From assembly GCA_019162915.1 (NCBI GenBank), contig JAFLKZ010000071.1, positions 1-13,118 on the forward strand: a stretch of 13,118 nucleotides of DNA, written 5' to 3'. The number at the start of each line of letters is the position of its first letter. The stretch's first letter is position 1. The translations under genes were made by a program, and so were the position numbers. The stretch is from Campylobacteraceae bacterium (GTDB taxonomy: Bacteria; Campylobacterota; Campylobacteria; Campylobacterales; Sulfurospirillaceae). Positions 12,776 through 13,118 of the stretch are shown here, in pieces. The notes beneath the pieces were generated by a model that made no database searches, was not told the origin of the DNA, and saw only the letters and a program-made list of their open reading frames with translations.

Positions 12776-13118
12776 GTAAAATCGTACACTTTCATATTAT
12801 AACGATAATCTTACTAGTATTGACTGGCTGTACTTCTAAGGAAAATGCACTTCAAACACCTAAACAGATGGCACTTCTTGAACAAAAAGCTGACCCTAAA
12901 ATATACATGGAAGAAAAAGATACCAAACTTATCAATGCCAAAAAAACAAAAACTATCAATGGTGTAACTCTTTCACAAAGAGAACAAATCGTTAAAAATG
13001 CCATGAGTTATCTTGGAAAAAAAGATGGCGGCGATTGTTCTGGTTTTGTTAATCTGGTGAATATTAAAAATGGAAGTCCTTTTTATGGAGAAAAAGAGTT
13101 AAGCCAAAGTTTTGATAA
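12772..13118 (+). CDS. NlpC/P60-like lipoprotein (second tandem copy, cut by window end)
   Basis: The first 115 residues of a gene that runs off the right edge. It has a lipoprotein signal peptide with lipobox LTGC (lipidated Cys20), a longer Lys-rich linker (about 21-67), and the beginning of a domain like that of the preceding gene: REQIVKNAMSYLGKKDGGDCSGFVNLVN (70-97), with catalytic Cys89 in DCSGFV. The neighbour has RNQIIKNALTHLNKKDGLDCSGFVSLVN at the same place, so the two are tandem paralogues that share the R-x-QI-x-KNA lead and the xELxxxF segment after the Cys. The histidine half of the active site is outside the window. Start ATG overlaps the upstream stop (ATGA), indicating translational coupling. 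Confidence 0.8.
   Translation, partial: MSKIVHFHIITIILLVLTGCTSKENALQTPKQMALLEQKADPKIYMEEKDTKLINAKKTKTINGVTLSQREQIVKNAMSYLGKKDGGDCSGFVNLVNIKNGSPFYGEKELSQSFD

Noticed and set aside
1..13118. CRISPR array, IS element, prophage, tRNA or rRNA
   Set aside because: No regularly spaced direct repeats, transposase or phage genes, or cloverleaf-like sequence were seen; the TACATGTA copies are irregularly spaced and too short for an array.

Overview
The window is AT-rich and densely coded. It looks like a chromosomal segment of a Campylobacterota (epsilonproteobacterial) genome, most plausibly a Sulfurospirillum-like free-living anaerobe or microaerobe. This rests on gene style and content: low GC, short intergenic gaps, extended -10 promoters without clear -35 boxes, a heme-c chemoreceptor, a BdbC/BdbD-like Dsb pair, and a DUF2249 / heme-copper-like / DUF59 gene set. 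The genus is an inference. No tRNA, rRNA, IS element, integrase or CRISPR array is visible, and no gene-free stretch exceeds about 130 bases.

Layout. Bases 1-127 hold a terminator hairpin and the promoter of a Uup-type ABC-F ATPase (128-2080, +). This gene converges, through a shared hairpin, on a minus-strand block. Read in its own direction the block is: purH (7600-6068); a three-gene operon of a DUF2249 protein (5983-5645), a 12-helix heme-copper-like membrane protein (5643-4381) and a DUF59 Fe-S assembly-type protein (4378-4079); then a STAS-like protein (3996-3691) two bases ahead of a methyl-accepting chemotaxis protein with a periplasmic CxxCH heme site (3688-2099). Divergent from purH is a translationally coupled DsbB-like/DsbA-like pair (7708-8780, +). 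It converges on a minus pair: a TerB + J-domain membrane protein (10035-9283) directly abutting a hotdog acyl-CoA thioesterase (9282-8797). From 10102 to the right edge there is a plus-strand run: a MalY/PatB C-S lyase, an exported metallophosphoesterase overlapping it, and two tandem NlpC/P60-like lipoproteins, the second cut by the window edge.

How the genes work together. The most interesting region is 4079-6046. A near-perfect Crp/Fnr half-site pair (TTGAT-N4-ATTAA) is centred 41.5 bases upstream of a predicted start site, in front of DUF2249, a membrane protein with threefold internal repetition, and DUF59. DUF2249 and DUF59 proteins commonly accompany NO and denitrification genes, so I infer an anaerobically or NO-regulated respiratory or stress module. 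The adjacent heme-c chemoreceptor may sense redox state or a gas ligand. A second, window-wide signal is the palindrome TACATGTA, present seven times, in both strand contexts and in different reading frames, twice just upstream of start codons. The remaining genes are housekeeping or envelope functions: purine synthesis, disulfide bond formation, sulfur amino acid metabolism and peptidoglycan-type hydrolases.
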